Shown here: positions 50,526 to 59,588 of the stretch, piece after piece | Layout: each line of letters starts with the position of its first letter | How positions within the stretch are numbered: the first letter of the stretch is position 1 | NCBI GenBank assembly: GCA_900551075.1 | Contig: URVB01000004.1 | Location: 62,001-126,000, forward strand | Direction of reading: 5' to 3' | Source: an uncultured Blautia sp. | GTDB lineage: Bacteria > Bacillota > Clostridia > Lachnospirales > Lachnospiraceae | Length of the DNA: 64,000 nt | Notes under the pieces: generated by a model | Databases searched by the model: none | What the model saw: only the letters and a program-made list of their open reading frames with translations | What the model was told of the DNA's origin: nothing | Position numbers and translations under genes: made by a program

Positions 50526-51176
50526 ATGAAAGACAAATCGTTTGCAGTGATTGGACTGGGACAGTTTGGAATGACGCTTGCGGTGACGTTGGCGGAGGCA
50601 GACTGTGATGTTTTGGCAATTGATGAGAAGGAAGAATTGATACAGGAAATCGCAGAAAAGGTCACTTATGCGGTAAAAGCAGATGTGCGTGAGCCGGGGA
50701 TTTTAAAATCCCTGGGTGTTCAGAACGTCGATGTTGCGATTATTGCGATATCGGAAAATCTGGAAGCAAGTATCACGGCGACGATGCAGGCGAAGGATTT
50801 GGGCGTGCCTTTTGTTATGGCAAAAGCAATTAATGCGCTGCACGGAAGAATTTTAGATAAGATAGGTGCAGATGAGGTTATCTATCCGGAGCAGTCCATG
50901 GGACTCCGTGTGGCAAGGAACCTGCTGTCCAGTGGCTTTTTGGATATTTTTGAGCTTTCTCCGGATTTCAGTATGGCGGAATTCAGGATTCCTGCCGGCT
51001 GGGAAGGGAAAAGTCTGTCAGCCCTTGGAATTCGTGAAAAATATAAGATCAATATTATCGGTGTAAAGGCAGATGAAGAGGTCAATGTGGATTTGAATCC
51101 AGAGGAGCCGCTTCCCGCAGAATGCACCCTGATTGCAGTAGGGAAGAACAGGGATCTGAATAAGGTATCCAGGTGA
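50526..51176 (+). CDS. TrkA/KtrA-family potassium uptake regulator
   Basis: A 216-residue cytoplasmic protein: RCK-N Rossmann domain with VIGLGQFGMTLAVTLAEADC at the start and an Asp pair binding nucleotide (LAIDEKEELIQEI), then RCK-C from about residue 135 (PAGWEGKSLSALGIREKYKI). It gates the TrkH/KtrB channel in response to nucleotides. AGGTAAA with GCGGAGG precedes the ATG, 17 bp after the TrkH stop. Confidence 0.93.
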   Translation: MKDKSFAVIGLGQFGMTLAVTLAEADCDVLAIDEKEELIQEIAEKVTYAVKADVREPGILKSLGVQNVDVAIIAISENLEASITATMQAKDLGVPFVMAKAINALHGRILDKIGADEVIYPEQSMGLRVARNLLSSGFLDIFELSPDFSMAEFRIPAGWEGKSLSALGIREKYKINIIGVKADEEVNVDLNPEEPLPAECTLIAVGKNRDLNKVSR

Positions 51177-51185
51177 GGAAGGGTT

Positions 51186-51962
51186 ATGATTACCAGTTTA
51201 AATAACGGACAGGTAAAAAATGTTATACAGTTGAACCAAAAAGCAAAAGCCCGAAGAGAACAGGGGCTTTTTGTTGCCGAAGGAAGAAAAATGTTTTGGG
51301 AGGCTCCGGCTGACTGGATTTCGGCAGTGTATGTATCGGAAGCCCTGGCAGAGGATGAACAGCTTATGGCGCGGGCAGGGCAGTTTCCCGGCGAAATTGT
51401 TGCGGATTCGGTGTTTCGGCAGATGTGTGATACGCAGACGCCTCAGGGAATTCTGACTGTTTTAAAAAGGCCCTCCTATACGGCAGAGGATATTCTGAGG
51501 GGCGTACATCCGCTTGTTATGGTGTTGGAGGATCTGCAGGATCCCGGTAATGCGGGGACGATCCTCAGGACAGGTGAAGGGGCAGGCATCAGCGGCGTTT
51601 TTTTGACCAAAAGCTGTGTGGATGTAACGAACCCAAAAGTAATCCGTTCTACTATGGGTTCTGTTTACAGAATGCCTTTCTTATATGTGAAAGATGTGGT
51701 ATCATTAAGGGAGAAATTCAGGGAAAGACAGATTTGTTCTTATGCGGCACATTTGCAGGGTAAAAATGCTTATGATGAGGAATCCTATACGGGGGGAACT
51801 GCATTTTTTATCGGAAACGAGGGAAAAGGCCTGACAGAGCAGGCTGCCCTGACGGCAGACCGTTTGGTAAGGATTCCCATGTGCGGGCAGGTGGAATCTC
51901 TGAATGCTGCTATGGCAGCGGGCATCCTGATGTATGAAGCGGCGCGGCAGCGCAGGAAATGA
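51186..51962 (+). CDS. TrmH/SpoU-family RNA methyltransferase
   Basis: A 258-residue 2'-O-ribose methyltransferase with a SPOUT knot. The N-terminal substrate-binding domain is KNVIQLNQKAKARREQGLFV; catalytic motifs are VLEDLQDPGNAGTILRTGEG near residue 112 (motif 1, with Asn and Arg), IGNEGKGL near 208 (motif 2) and IPMCGQVESLNAAMAAGILM near 231 (motif 3). It most likely methylates 23S rRNA. It lies 9 bp after the KtrA-like gene. Confidence 0.93.
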   Translation: MITSLNNGQVKNVIQLNQKAKARREQGLFVAEGRKMFWEAPADWISAVYVSEALAEDEQLMARAGQFPGEIVADSVFRQMCDTQTPQGILTVLKRPSYTAEDILRGVHPLVMVLEDLQDPGNAGTILRTGEGAGISGVFLTKSCVDVTNPKVIRSTMGSVYRMPFLYVKDVVSLREKFRERQICSYAAHLQGKNAYDEESYTGGTAFFIGNEGKGLTEQAALTADRLVRIPMCGQVESLNAAMAAGILMYEAARQRRK

Positions 51963-52010
51963 CGGATAGCGTTCCGGGTTAGGGAAGGCAGTCCGGAAAG
52001 GGGGAATTTT

Positions 52011-52448
52011 ATGGAACCAATGATATGGCTGGGGTTGCTTGCGGTTTTTTTAATCATAGAAGCAATCACCACGGGACTGACAACGATATGGTTTGCAGGA
52101 GGAGCGCTGGTGGCAGCAATAGCATCCTGGCTTGGAGTGGGACTGGTAATACAGCTTCTTTTGTTTCTGGTGGTTTCTGTGGTGCTTTTGGTCTTTACGA
52201 GACCGCTGGCCGTCAGGTTTTTGAACAAGGGACTGGAACGGACCAATGTCAACAGCCTGATCGGCGAGACTGCAGTGGTGCTTCAGGAAATCGACAATCT
52301 TGCCCAGACGGGACAGGTGAGGATCAATGATGTGGAATGGCTGGCAAGAACAGCCGTAGATGGTGAGAAGATTCCTGAAAAGACGATCGTCATTATTCAG
52401 GAGGTGCAGGGAGTAAAATTAATTGTAAAGGAATATAAGGAGGACTAA
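52011..52448 (+). CDS. NfeD-family membrane protein
   Basis: A 145-residue protein: two or three membrane helices in the first 70 residues (MIWLGLLAVFLIIEAITTGL, then LIQLLLFLVVSVVLLVFTRP), then a soluble OB-like domain (GETAVVLQEIDNLAQTGQVR). NfeD partners SPFH proteins in membrane microdomains, and an SPFH gene follows 3 bp later. GGAAAGGGGG precedes the start. Confidence 0.9.
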   Translation: MEPMIWLGLLAVFLIIEAITTGLTTIWFAGGALVAAIASWLGVGLVIQLLLFLVVSVVLLVFTRPLAVRFLNKGLERTNVNSLIGETAVVLQEIDNLAQTGQVRINDVEWLARTAVDGEKIPEKTIVIIQEVQGVKLIVKEYKED

Positions 52449-52451
52449 CTG

Positions 52452-53393
52452 ATGGGCGGAATCATATTTTTTATTGTAATTATTGTATTGGCATTGTGGA
52501 TTCTGGCGTCCTGTATCCGCATCGTGCCTCAGGCATATGCGGTAGTACTGGAACGTCTTGGTGCATACAAGGCTACCTGGAATACAGGCATTCATTTTAA
52601 AGTGCCGTTTATTGAGCGTGTGGCAAGAAAGGTTAATCTGAAGGAACAGGTTGTGGACTTTCCGCCGCAGCCGGTTATTACAAAGGATAATGTAACCATG
52701 CAGATTGACACGGTTGTTTTTTTTCAGATCACAGACCCGAAGCTGTATGCGTACGGGGTGGAAAATCCGATCATGGCAATCGAAAATCTTTCCGCAACAA
52801 CGCTTCGTAACATTATCGGTGATATGGAGCTGGATGAAACACTGACCTCCCGCGAAGTCATCAATACCAGAATGCGTGCTTCCCTGGACGTGGCAACAGA
52901 TCCGTGGGGAATTAAGGTAAACCGGGTGGAGCTGAAGAATATCATTCCTCCGGCAGCTATCCAGGATGCCATGGAGAAGCAGATGAAGGCAGAGCGTGAA
53001 CGCCGTGAAGCGATTTTGATCGCAGAAGGTGAGAAACGTTCTACAATCCTTGTGGCCGAAGGTAAGAAACAGTCTGCAATTCTGGACGCAGAGGCAGAAA
53101 AACAGGCGGCTATCCTTCGTGCGGAAGCGCAGAAGGAACGTATGATCAAAGAGGCAGAGGGTCAGGCGGAAGCAGTGCTGAAGGTACAGAATGCGACTGC
53201 AGAGGGTCTTCGTATGATTAAAGAGGCAGGCGCAGACCAGGCTGTGCTGACATTGAAAAGTCTGGAAGCGTTCGGTAAGGCAGCGGATGGCAGGGCAACC
53301 AAGATCATTATCCCTTCAGATATTCAGGGAATTGCAGGTCTTGCCTCTTCTTTGAAGGAAATTGTGGTGGATGAGAAGAAAACCGGCGAATGA
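52452..53393 (+). CDS. SPFH/stomatin-like protein
   Basis: A 313-residue band-7 protein. One N-terminal membrane helix (residues 5-20), then RIVPQAYAVVLERLGAYKAT, VDFPPQPVITKDNVTMQIDT, VNTRM-like text (NTRMRASLDVATDPWGIKVN) and a long Ala/Glu/Lys coiled coil (about 180-260). It probably organises a membrane microdomain with the NfeD protein. Its stop lies 20 bp before the ornithine carbamoyltransferase start. Confidence 0.93.
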   Translation: MGGIIFFIVIIVLALWILASCIRIVPQAYAVVLERLGAYKATWNTGIHFKVPFIERVARKVNLKEQVVDFPPQPVITKDNVTMQIDTVVFFQITDPKLYAYGVENPIMAIENLSATTLRNIIGDMELDETLTSREVINTRMRASLDVATDPWGIKVNRVELKNIIPPAAIQDAMEKQMKAERERREAILIAEGEKRSTILVAEGKKQSAILDAEAEKQAAILRAEAQKERMIKEAEGQAEAVLKVQNATAEGLRMIKEAGADQAVLTLKSLEAFGKAADGRATKIIIPSDIQGIAGLASSLKEIVVDEKKTGE

Positions 53394-53413
53394 TCGGATG
53401 GAGGAGAATTATT

Positions 53414-54415
53414 ATGAACTTAAAAGGACGGAATTTCCTGACACTGAAGGATTTTACACCGGAGGAGATCGTATATCTTCTGGATTTATCAGCAGAGCTG
53501 AAGGCTAAGAAAAAAGCCGGGGAGCTGCATGAATATTATCGGGGCAAGAACATTGCCCTGATATTCGAAAAAACCAGTACAAGAACACGCTGTGCCTTTG
53601 AGGTGGCAGCGCATGATCTGGGAATGGGCAGCACTTATCTGGACCCCACAGGCTCCCAGATCGGCAAAAAGGAGAGTATTGCTGATACAGCAAGAGTCCT
53701 GGGAAGAATGTACGATGGAATTGAATACAGGGGCTTTGGACAGGAAATTGTGGAAGAGCTGGCAGAGCATGCGGGTGTTCCTGTATGGAATGGACTTACC
53801 AATGAGTATCATCCGACGCAGATGCTGGCAGATATGCTGACGATTCGTGAGCATTTCGGCGGCTTGAAGGGAATTAAGCTGGTATATATGGGAGATGCCC
53901 GTTTTAATATGGGGAATTCGCTTATGGTGGCATGCGCAAAGCTTGGCATGCATTTTGTAGCCTGCACTACGAAGAAATATTTCCCGAATGTAGAGCTGGT
54001 AGCACAGTGCCGGGAATATGCAAAGGCATCCGGTGCAACTGTTACGCTTACGGAGGATGTGGAGGAAGGTACCAGAAACGCGGATGTTATCTACACGGAT
54101 GTTTGGGTATCCATGGGAGAACCGGATGAAGTGTGGGAGGAGAGGATCCGTGAGCTGACTCCGTATAAGGTGACGGCAAAGATTATGAAAAACGCCGGAG
54201 AAAAAGCAATTTTCCTGCATTGCCTGCCTGCATTTCATGACCTGAAGACCAGGATCGGCAAGGAGATGGGCGAGCGATTCCGGCTGACAGACATGGAAGT
54301 TACAGACGAGGTATTTGAATCCGGACAGTCAAAGGTATTTGATGAGGCAGAGAACCGTATGCATACGATCAAAGCCGTTATGGTAGCAACCCTGGGAGAG
54401 CCGGAAGAAAGATGA
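53414..54415 (+). CDS. argF: Ornithine carbamoyltransferase
   Basis: A 333-residue enzyme making citrulline from ornithine and carbamoyl phosphate (arginine synthesis or, in reverse, breakdown). Carbamoyl-phosphate motif FEKTSTRTRCAFEVAA near residue 50, EYHPTQMLADMLT near 135, GDARFNMGNSL, WVSMGEPDEVWEER and the ornithine loop HCLPAFHD near 265 are all present. I start at ATG 53414, with GGAGGAGA ahead; the frame opens 24 bp earlier. No other arg or arc genes are nearby, so argF versus arcB cannot be settled. Confidence 0.94.
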   Translation: MNLKGRNFLTLKDFTPEEIVYLLDLSAELKAKKKAGELHEYYRGKNIALIFEKTSTRTRCAFEVAAHDLGMGSTYLDPTGSQIGKKESIADTARVLGRMYDGIEYRGFGQEIVEELAEHAGVPVWNGLTNEYHPTQMLADMLTIREHFGGLKGIKLVYMGDARFNMGNSLMVACAKLGMHFVACTTKKYFPNVELVAQCREYAKASGATVTLTEDVEEGTRNADVIYTDVWVSMGEPDEVWEERIRELTPYKVTAKIMKNAGEKAIFLHCLPAFHDLKTRIGKEMGERFRLTDMEVTDEVFESGQSKVFDEAENRMHTIKAVMVATLGEPEER

Positions 54416-55218
54416 TGGAAACAGCTTATAATCAGACTACAATATCAAATGCTATACATACAAAATGGACGGGCAAAACCGTCCATTTTGCAAAAGAGAC
54501 GAATTCTACGAATCTGTGGGTCAAAGCGTTGGCAAAAGAAGGAGCGCCGGAAGGAACTCTGGCGGTAACAGAATTTCAGACGGCCGGGAGGGGCCGCCTG
54601 GGAAGAAGCTGGACAGCGCCGGAGGGAAGCTCTGTGATGATGTCCCTGCTTCTTCGGCCGGAATTTGAACCACAGTATGCGTCTATGCTGACGCTGGTCA
54701 TGGGGCTTTCGGTCGCTCAGGCAGCCGGGTGTCTGGGGTTGGATGTCTCTATTAAGTGGCCGAATGACGCAGTGCTTTCTCACAGGAAGATTTGCGGAAT
54801 TCTGACGGAAATGAGCGTAGAGAACGGAAAAATAAGAGAAGTAGTGATCGGTGTGGGGATCAATGTGAATCTTGAGGCTGTTCCGGAGGAATTGCAGGAT
54901 AAGGCAACTTCCCTTTATTTGGAGACAGGAATGAAATATGACCGCAATCAGGTGATCGGGCTTGTAATGAAGCGGTTTGAAGAGAATTATGAGCGGTTTA
55001 TCCGTACCTGCGATCTGTCTCTGTTATTGGATGATTACAATAGGCTGCTTGCGAACCGGGAGCAGCAGGTCCGTGTTCTGGACAAGAATCAGCCTTATGA
55101 AGGAATGGCTCATGGAATCAATGAGAAGGGCGAGCTTCTGGTAGAACGGGAGGATGGCAGCGTGTCCGGGGTCAGCGCAGGAGAGGTTTCCGTGCGCGGA
55201 CTGTACAGTTACGCATAA
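54412..55218 (+). CDS. birA: Biotin-[acetyl-CoA carboxylase] ligase, short form
   Basis: A 268-residue biotin protein ligase. ETNSTNLWVKALAKEGAPEG, EFQTAGRGRLGRSWTAPEGS (biotinyl-AMP loop, GRGRLGRSW), IKWPNDAVL and GVGINVN are the catalytic motifs; the C-terminal SH3-like domain follows. It lacks the N-terminal helix-turn-helix of repressor-type BirA, so it should only act as a ligase. The start overlaps the argF stop (ATGATG). Confidence 0.93.
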   Translation: MMETAYNQTTISNAIHTKWTGKTVHFAKETNSTNLWVKALAKEGAPEGTLAVTEFQTAGRGRLGRSWTAPEGSSVMMSLLLRPEFEPQYASMLTLVMGLSVAQAAGCLGLDVSIKWPNDAVLSHRKICGILTEMSVENGKIREVVIGVGINVNLEAVPEELQDKATSLYLETGMKYDRNQVIGLVMKRFEENYERFIRTCDLSLLLDDYNRLLANREQQVRVLDKNQPYEGMAHGINEKGELLVEREDGSVSGVSAGEVSVRGLYSYA

Positions 55219-55285
55219 AGAGAGGGGTTCGTATACCGCGGGATATGAATAAGAGTGTGGTTTACGCCTGAAGCGAGGAGGAACT

Positions 55286-55651
55286 ATGTATCAGGAAAAT
55301 ATTGTGCTCTGCGGAGCAAGCGCCTATGAGCAGAAATATTATTTTAATCAGGATTTTCATTCCCTGCCGGAGCATGTGAAGCAGGAGCTGCAGATACTTT
55401 GCGTGCTTTATACAGAGGACATCGGCGGGATTTTAACCTTGGAATTTGATGATGAAGGGAATCTGCAGTTTAAGACAGAGGCTTTGGACAGTGATGCCTG
55501 CTATGATGAAATCGGAAGTGTCCTGAAGATTAAGCAGTTTCAATCAGAAAAGAGAGAGCTGCTGGAATCTCTGGAAATGTATTACCGGGTATTTTTTCTG
55601 GGAGAGGCTCCGGATGAGGATTTGCAGAAAAAAGCGGACAGCGGGGAATAG
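55286..55651 (+). CDS. Small conserved protein next to dusB (DUF6145-like)
   Basis: A 121-residue acidic protein (NIVLCGASAYEQKYYFNQDF near the start, then LPEHVKQELQILCVLYTEDI). It looks like the short proteins of unknown function found before dusB in Lachnospiraceae. No catalytic motif or membrane segment is visible. AGGAGGAAC precedes the start; dusB begins 3 bp later. Confidence 0.6.
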   Translation: MYQENIVLCGASAYEQKYYFNQDFHSLPEHVKQELQILCVLYTEDIGGILTLEFDDEGNLQFKTEALDSDACYDEIGSVLKIKQFQSEKRELLESLEMYYRVFFLGEAPDEDLQKKADSGE

Positions 55652-55654
55652 GAC

Positions 55655-56620
55655 ATGCAGATGGAATGGAAAATCGGCAATGTGCAGATGAAAAAACCGT
55701 TTGTTCTGGCGCCTATGGCAGGAGTGACAGACTTACCCTTTCGTAAGCTCTGCAAGGAGCAGGGAGCAGGGCTTCTCTGTATGGAGATGGTCAGCGCCAG
55801 GGCGATTTCCTTTCATAACAGAAACACGGAAGCACTTATGGAAATCCATGAGTGTGAGCACCCGGTATCCCTGCAGCTATTTGGCAGCGAGCAGGGCCTC
55901 ATGGCGGAGGCAGAGTAGAGTATTGAAGACCGGCCCTTTGATATTCTGGATATCAATATGGGATGTCCGGTGCCGAAGGTGGTCAATAATGGCGAGGGGT
56001 CGGCACTTCTGAAAGACCCTGCACTTATCCGCCGGATCATTAAGGCGGTTTCCGGAGCGGTCAGGAAGCCTGTGACTGTGAAGGTTCGTATCGGATTTGA
56101 AGGATATCCCGTAGATGTGGTGGAGATTGCGAAGATAGCCGAGGATTCCGGTGCAGCGGCCATTGCCGTACATGGAAGAACACGGCAGCAGTATTATTCC
56201 GGAGCAGCAGACTGGGATGCAATCAGACGGGTAAAAGAAGCTGTTTCGATTCCGGTGATCGGAAACGGAGATGTGGACACTCCTATGAGGGCTATGGCGC
56301 TTATCAGAGAGACCGGCTGTGACGCGGTGATGATTGGCCGTGCAGTCCGTGGAAATCCCTGGATATTCCGGGAAATGAATCATTATTTTACAACGGGAGA
56401 GCTGCTTCCGGGACCGGACGCCGCTGAAATCCGGGAAATGATTCTGCGGCATGCGAGAGCGCAGATGGATTTAAAGGGAGAGTTCACCGGAATCCGGGAA
56501 ATGCGCAAGCATGTTGCCTGGTATACGGCAGGAATGCGGCACAGCGCAGGTCTCCGGCGGGAATCCAATCAGATCGGAAGCTATGGGGAACTGGAAACAT
56601 TACTGATGAAACTGGGTTAG
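55655..56620 (+). pseudogene. dusB: tRNA-dihydrouridine synthase with an in-frame TAG
   Basis: A full-length DusB (about 321 codons) apart from one TAG at 55916-55918. Before it: FVLAPMAGVTDLPFRKLCKE, MEMVSARAI and PVSLQLFGSE. After it, in the same frame: DILDINMGCPVPKVVNNGEG (catalytic Cys), VKVRIGFEG, VHGRTRQQYYSG, GNGDVDT and GRAVRGNPW, all FMN-binding and catalytic motifs of the Dus family. The stop stands in the helix between the first strands (LMAEAE-stop-SIEDRP), where Lys, Gln or Arg is usual, so a single base change explains it. Truncation there would kill the enzyme. Confidence 0.85.
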
Positions 56621-56674
56621 GCGGCGATTCTGCGGCATATTGGAAATCGGATAAAGAAGGTGCAGGCGGCAAAA

Positions 56675-56705
56675 GGGTAAGCTGATAAGGCTTGCCCTTT
56701 TTTCG
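56675..56705 (+). terminator. Terminator after dusB
   Basis: GGGTAAGC (56675-56682) pairs with GCTTGCCC (56690-56697), one G-U, followed by TTTTTTTTC. Confidence 0.85.
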
Positions 56706-56773
56706 TATCAGCCCCACGGTGGCTTCAATCCGGTATTCTGCTTTTCCTGAATTTATTATAGAAGTCTTATTAA

Positions 56774-57403
56774 TTAAAGCTGATTTATATTTGTATCTTC
56801 TTCATAGGACCGGAAAATTTTTACAAAGAGCATCGAATTGCAAAATGCTAAAAATGTAAAACCCAGAAGAAGCATAAATATTTTGGCAAAGGATGGTACG
56901 CCCAGGCAGAACAGCACAAAAACAGCCAGAAGACCTAAAAGCCCAAGGGTGCTTTTGGGATTTGTTACAGCCAGACAAAAGGCGTTTTTAAAGGTCTGTT
57001 TTATCGTATTTTCAAACCTTGCCATTAAAGGGAAAAAATATAAAAAAATAAGTATTAAAAAAAGTGAAAGAGCGGTCATGAGAAAAAGTATGGTATTTCC
57101 CAGTGCCGTGTTCCATTCCCCCCAGAAAAATACATTATATAGAAAGACGAGGGCAAGTACCAGGAAAATCAGAAAAGCGGCTACGCCCTGTCGGAAATTG
57201 TTTTTAAAGGCTTTCAAATAGGTAGTAAAGACATAACCGCTTTCTTTGCGCGCTTCCTGCATTGTGACCGTATAAAGCGCAGCCAGTGCGGGACCGATGG
57301 TTATAACCGGCAGGCAGGTGATAAGAAACAGTACGTTGAGTCCTATAAAAGAAGCAAGCGTATTCATAAATTGGAAAAAAGGGCTTTCCGGATTAAAATG
57401 CAT
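56774..57403 (-). CDS. YesL-like DUF624 membrane protein
   Basis: A 209-residue protein with about five membrane helices. FFQFMNTLASFIGLNVLFLI, then TCLPVITIGPALAALYTVTM, is the hallmark of the YesL/DUF624 family, which occurs beside CUT1 carbohydrate transporters and YesMN regulators. Its function is unknown. It is divergent from the transporter operon at 57643. AAGGAGG precedes the ATG. Confidence 0.88.
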   Translation of the reverse strand: MHFNPESPFFQFMNTLASFIGLNVLFLITCLPVITIGPALAALYTVTMQEARKESGYVFTTYLKAFKNNFRQGVAAFLIFLVLALVFLYNVFFWGEWNTALGNTILFLMTALSLFLILIFLYFFPLMARFENTIKQTFKNAFCLAVTNPKSTLGLLGLLAVFVLFCLGVPSFAKIFMLLLGFTFLAFCNSMLFVKIFRSYEEDTNINQL

Positions 57404-57642
57404 AAGGATATCCTCCTTTTAAATGATTTGTATTGGAAAAGGATTTAATAATTACATCTTATCGATGGAGAATACCGTGGTCTACAGTAAAAATCACAGG
57501 TTTTGTACAGCAAAAAATAGTGATTTGATTAAAAGGGGACCCAAATTTCTAAAATTTCCATAAATAATGTAAAATTCTTACTGTATTTATGACAAAAAAA
57601 TAGTGTTAACATATCCTCAAAAATATAAAGGAGGGAGAACGG

Positions 57643-58584
57643 ATGTCAAAATTCTCATCCGCGGTAAAAACCGCAGCGCCGAGAGGCCCTAAGACAAATA
57701 AAAAGCTGACGCTTATGATCGTGCCTTTCATTATTTTATGTTTCCTGTTTTCGTATTTTCCACTTCACGGCTGGATATATGCTTTCTTTGACTACAAGCC
57801 GCCGCTTCCGCTGAGTAAGTGTGAATTCGTAGGACTGCAGTGGTTTAAGATGCTTTTTGGAAACAAAACTCAGGTAGATCAGATGATTCAGGTAATGAAA
57901 AATACCTTTGCTATGAGCCTGCTTGGGATCGCAACTTCTATGCTGCCTTTGTTTTTTGCTATTTTGCTCAATGAAATCAAATGTAAATGGTTTAAAACAT
58001 TGGTGCAGACCTTAACTACACTTCCCAATTTTATCAGTTGGGTTATGGTTTATTCTGTAGCATTCTGTCTGTTTTCAAATACCGGTATGGTAAATACCCT
58101 GCTTCAGAATCTTGGATTAATTACGGAGCCTGTTAAATTTCTGGACAGCGATTCGCACACATGGCTGGCGATGCTGCTGTGGAATACATGGAAAGGACTT
58201 GGATGGGGCGCAATTATGTATCTGGCCTCAATCACGGGAATTGATCAGGAGCAATATGAGGCGGCCAGGGTAGACGGCGCCAACCGGTTCCATCTTATGC
58301 GCCATATCACTTTTCCGGCGCTGCTGCCTACATACTTTGTAATGCTGATGCTTTCAGTAGCGAACTTCCTGAATAATGGGATGGACCAGTACTTTGTATT
58401 CCAGAATTCTTTTAACAAGGCTCATATTCAGGTACTCGATTTGTACGTGTATAACATCGGTATGACGGGAGCCAGCCTGTCCCTGGCGACGGCTATCAGT
58501 ATGCTAAAGAGCGTGATCAGTGTAAGTCTGCTGTTTGTGGTAAACTTTGTATCGAAAAAGACAAGGGGAGAATCCATCATTTAA
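57643..58584 (+). CDS. CUT1-family carbohydrate ABC permease (LplB-like)
   Basis: A 313-residue permease with six membrane helices. PFIILCFLFSYFPLHGWIYA near the N-terminus is the LplB start pattern; the EAA loop is EQYEAARVDGANRFHLMRHI near residue 205. It forms the channel with the next permease for an oligosaccharide. AAAGGAGGG precedes the ATG. No ATPase gene is present here; such transporters often share a common MsmX-type ATPase. Confidence 0.92.
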   Translation: MSKFSSAVKTAAPRGPKTNKKLTLMIVPFIILCFLFSYFPLHGWIYAFFDYKPPLPLSKCEFVGLQWFKMLFGNKTQVDQMIQVMKNTFAMSLLGIATSMLPLFFAILLNEIKCKWFKTLVQTLTTLPNFISWVMVYSVAFCLFSNTGMVNTLLQNLGLITEPVKFLDSDSHTWLAMLLWNTWKGLGWGAIMYLASITGIDQEQYEAARVDGANRFHLMRHITFPALLPTYFVMLMLSVANFLNNGMDQYFVFQNSFNKAHIQVLDLYVYNIGMTGASLSLATAISMLKSVISVSLLFVVNFVSKKTRGESII

Positions 58585-58601
58585 GAAAGGAGTAGATCGG
58601 G

Positions 58602-59531
58602 ATGAAAGAAAAAGTTGTATTTAAAGAAAAAAAACGGACTCTATCTACTTCCGATAAGGTCTTCAATGTTTTAAACTATTTGTTGTTTGCACTTTTAACG
58701 CTGATTTGTCTGTATCCATTTTATTATTTAATTGTCAATACGATTAGCGCCAATGATTTAAGTGCCAATGGATTGATTACACTGATTCCCAGGGGAATTC
58801 ATATTGAAAATTATAAACAGGTGCTGCAGCTTTCCGGTCTTCCTGCCGCAGCCTTAATATCTGTGGGAAGAACTGTTTTGGGAACGGGCTGTACTGTTCT
58901 TGCCTCCGCTTTTCTGGGCTTCATGTTTACGCAGGAAAGAATGTGGGGAAGGCGCTTCTGGTATCGCTTCCTTGTAATTACGATGTATTTTAATGCCGGA
59001 TTAATTCCGATGTTTATTACAATGAAGACACTGCATTTGACAAATACGTTCTGGGTGTATGTGATCCCGGCTATTGTACAGCCGTACAATATCATTCTGG
59101 TAAAAACTTATGTGGAATCCATTCCCAGGGCTTTACAGGAAGCAGCGCAGATTGACGGCGCGGGGACATTTAAGATTTTTTACAAGATTATTCTGCCGGC
59201 CTGTACGCCGATCCTGGCAACAGTGGCTATCTTCGCGGCAGTTGCACAGTGGAACTCCTTCCAGGATACCCTGATATACATCACAGACCAGAAGCTTTAC
59301 TCTTTGCAGTATCTCCTGTACACTTATATTAATCAGGCAAGTTCGCTGGCGGCAATGGTTAAGAACAGTGTGGGAGGCGCTTTGAACATGGCGGCAGTGG
59401 CAACTCAGCAGACGCCGACGTCCATCCGAATGACCGTATCAGTAATCGTAGTATTGCCAATTCTGTTCATCTATCCGATGTTCCAGAGATTCTTTGTAAA
59501 GGGTATTATGATCGGTTCCGTAAAGGGTTGA
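58602..59531 (+). CDS. CUT1-family carbohydrate ABC permease (YtcP-like)
   Basis: A 309-residue permease of the YtcP/AraQ type with six helices. LICLYPFYYLIVNTISANDL and SAFLGFMFTQERMWGRRFWY are typical; the EAA loop is PRALQEAAQIDGAGTFKIFY near residue 185. It pairs with the LplB-like permease. It starts 17 bp after that gene and is followed 57 bp later by the binding lipoprotein. Confidence 0.93.
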   Translation: MKEKVVFKEKKRTLSTSDKVFNVLNYLLFALLTLICLYPFYYLIVNTISANDLSANGLITLIPRGIHIENYKQVLQLSGLPAAALISVGRTVLGTGCTVLASAFLGFMFTQERMWGRRFWYRFLVITMYFNAGLIPMFITMKTLHLTNTFWVYVIPAIVQPYNIILVKTYVESIPRALQEAAQIDGAGTFKIFYKIILPACTPILATVAIFAAVAQWNSFQDTLIYITDQKLYSLQYLLYTYINQASSLAAMVKNSVGGALNMAAVATQQTPTSIRMTVSVIVVLPILFIYPMFQRFFVKGIMIGSVKG

Positions 59532-59588
59532 TGATAAAACATGAGACAATTGCAGTGAAACAGAAACAGAATAAATGGAGGATTAGAA

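Noticed and set aside
55916..55918. Pyrrolysine or programmed read-through at the dusB TAG
   Set aside because: DusB has no known Pyl residue, no special downstream structure was evident, and a one-base change is simpler.
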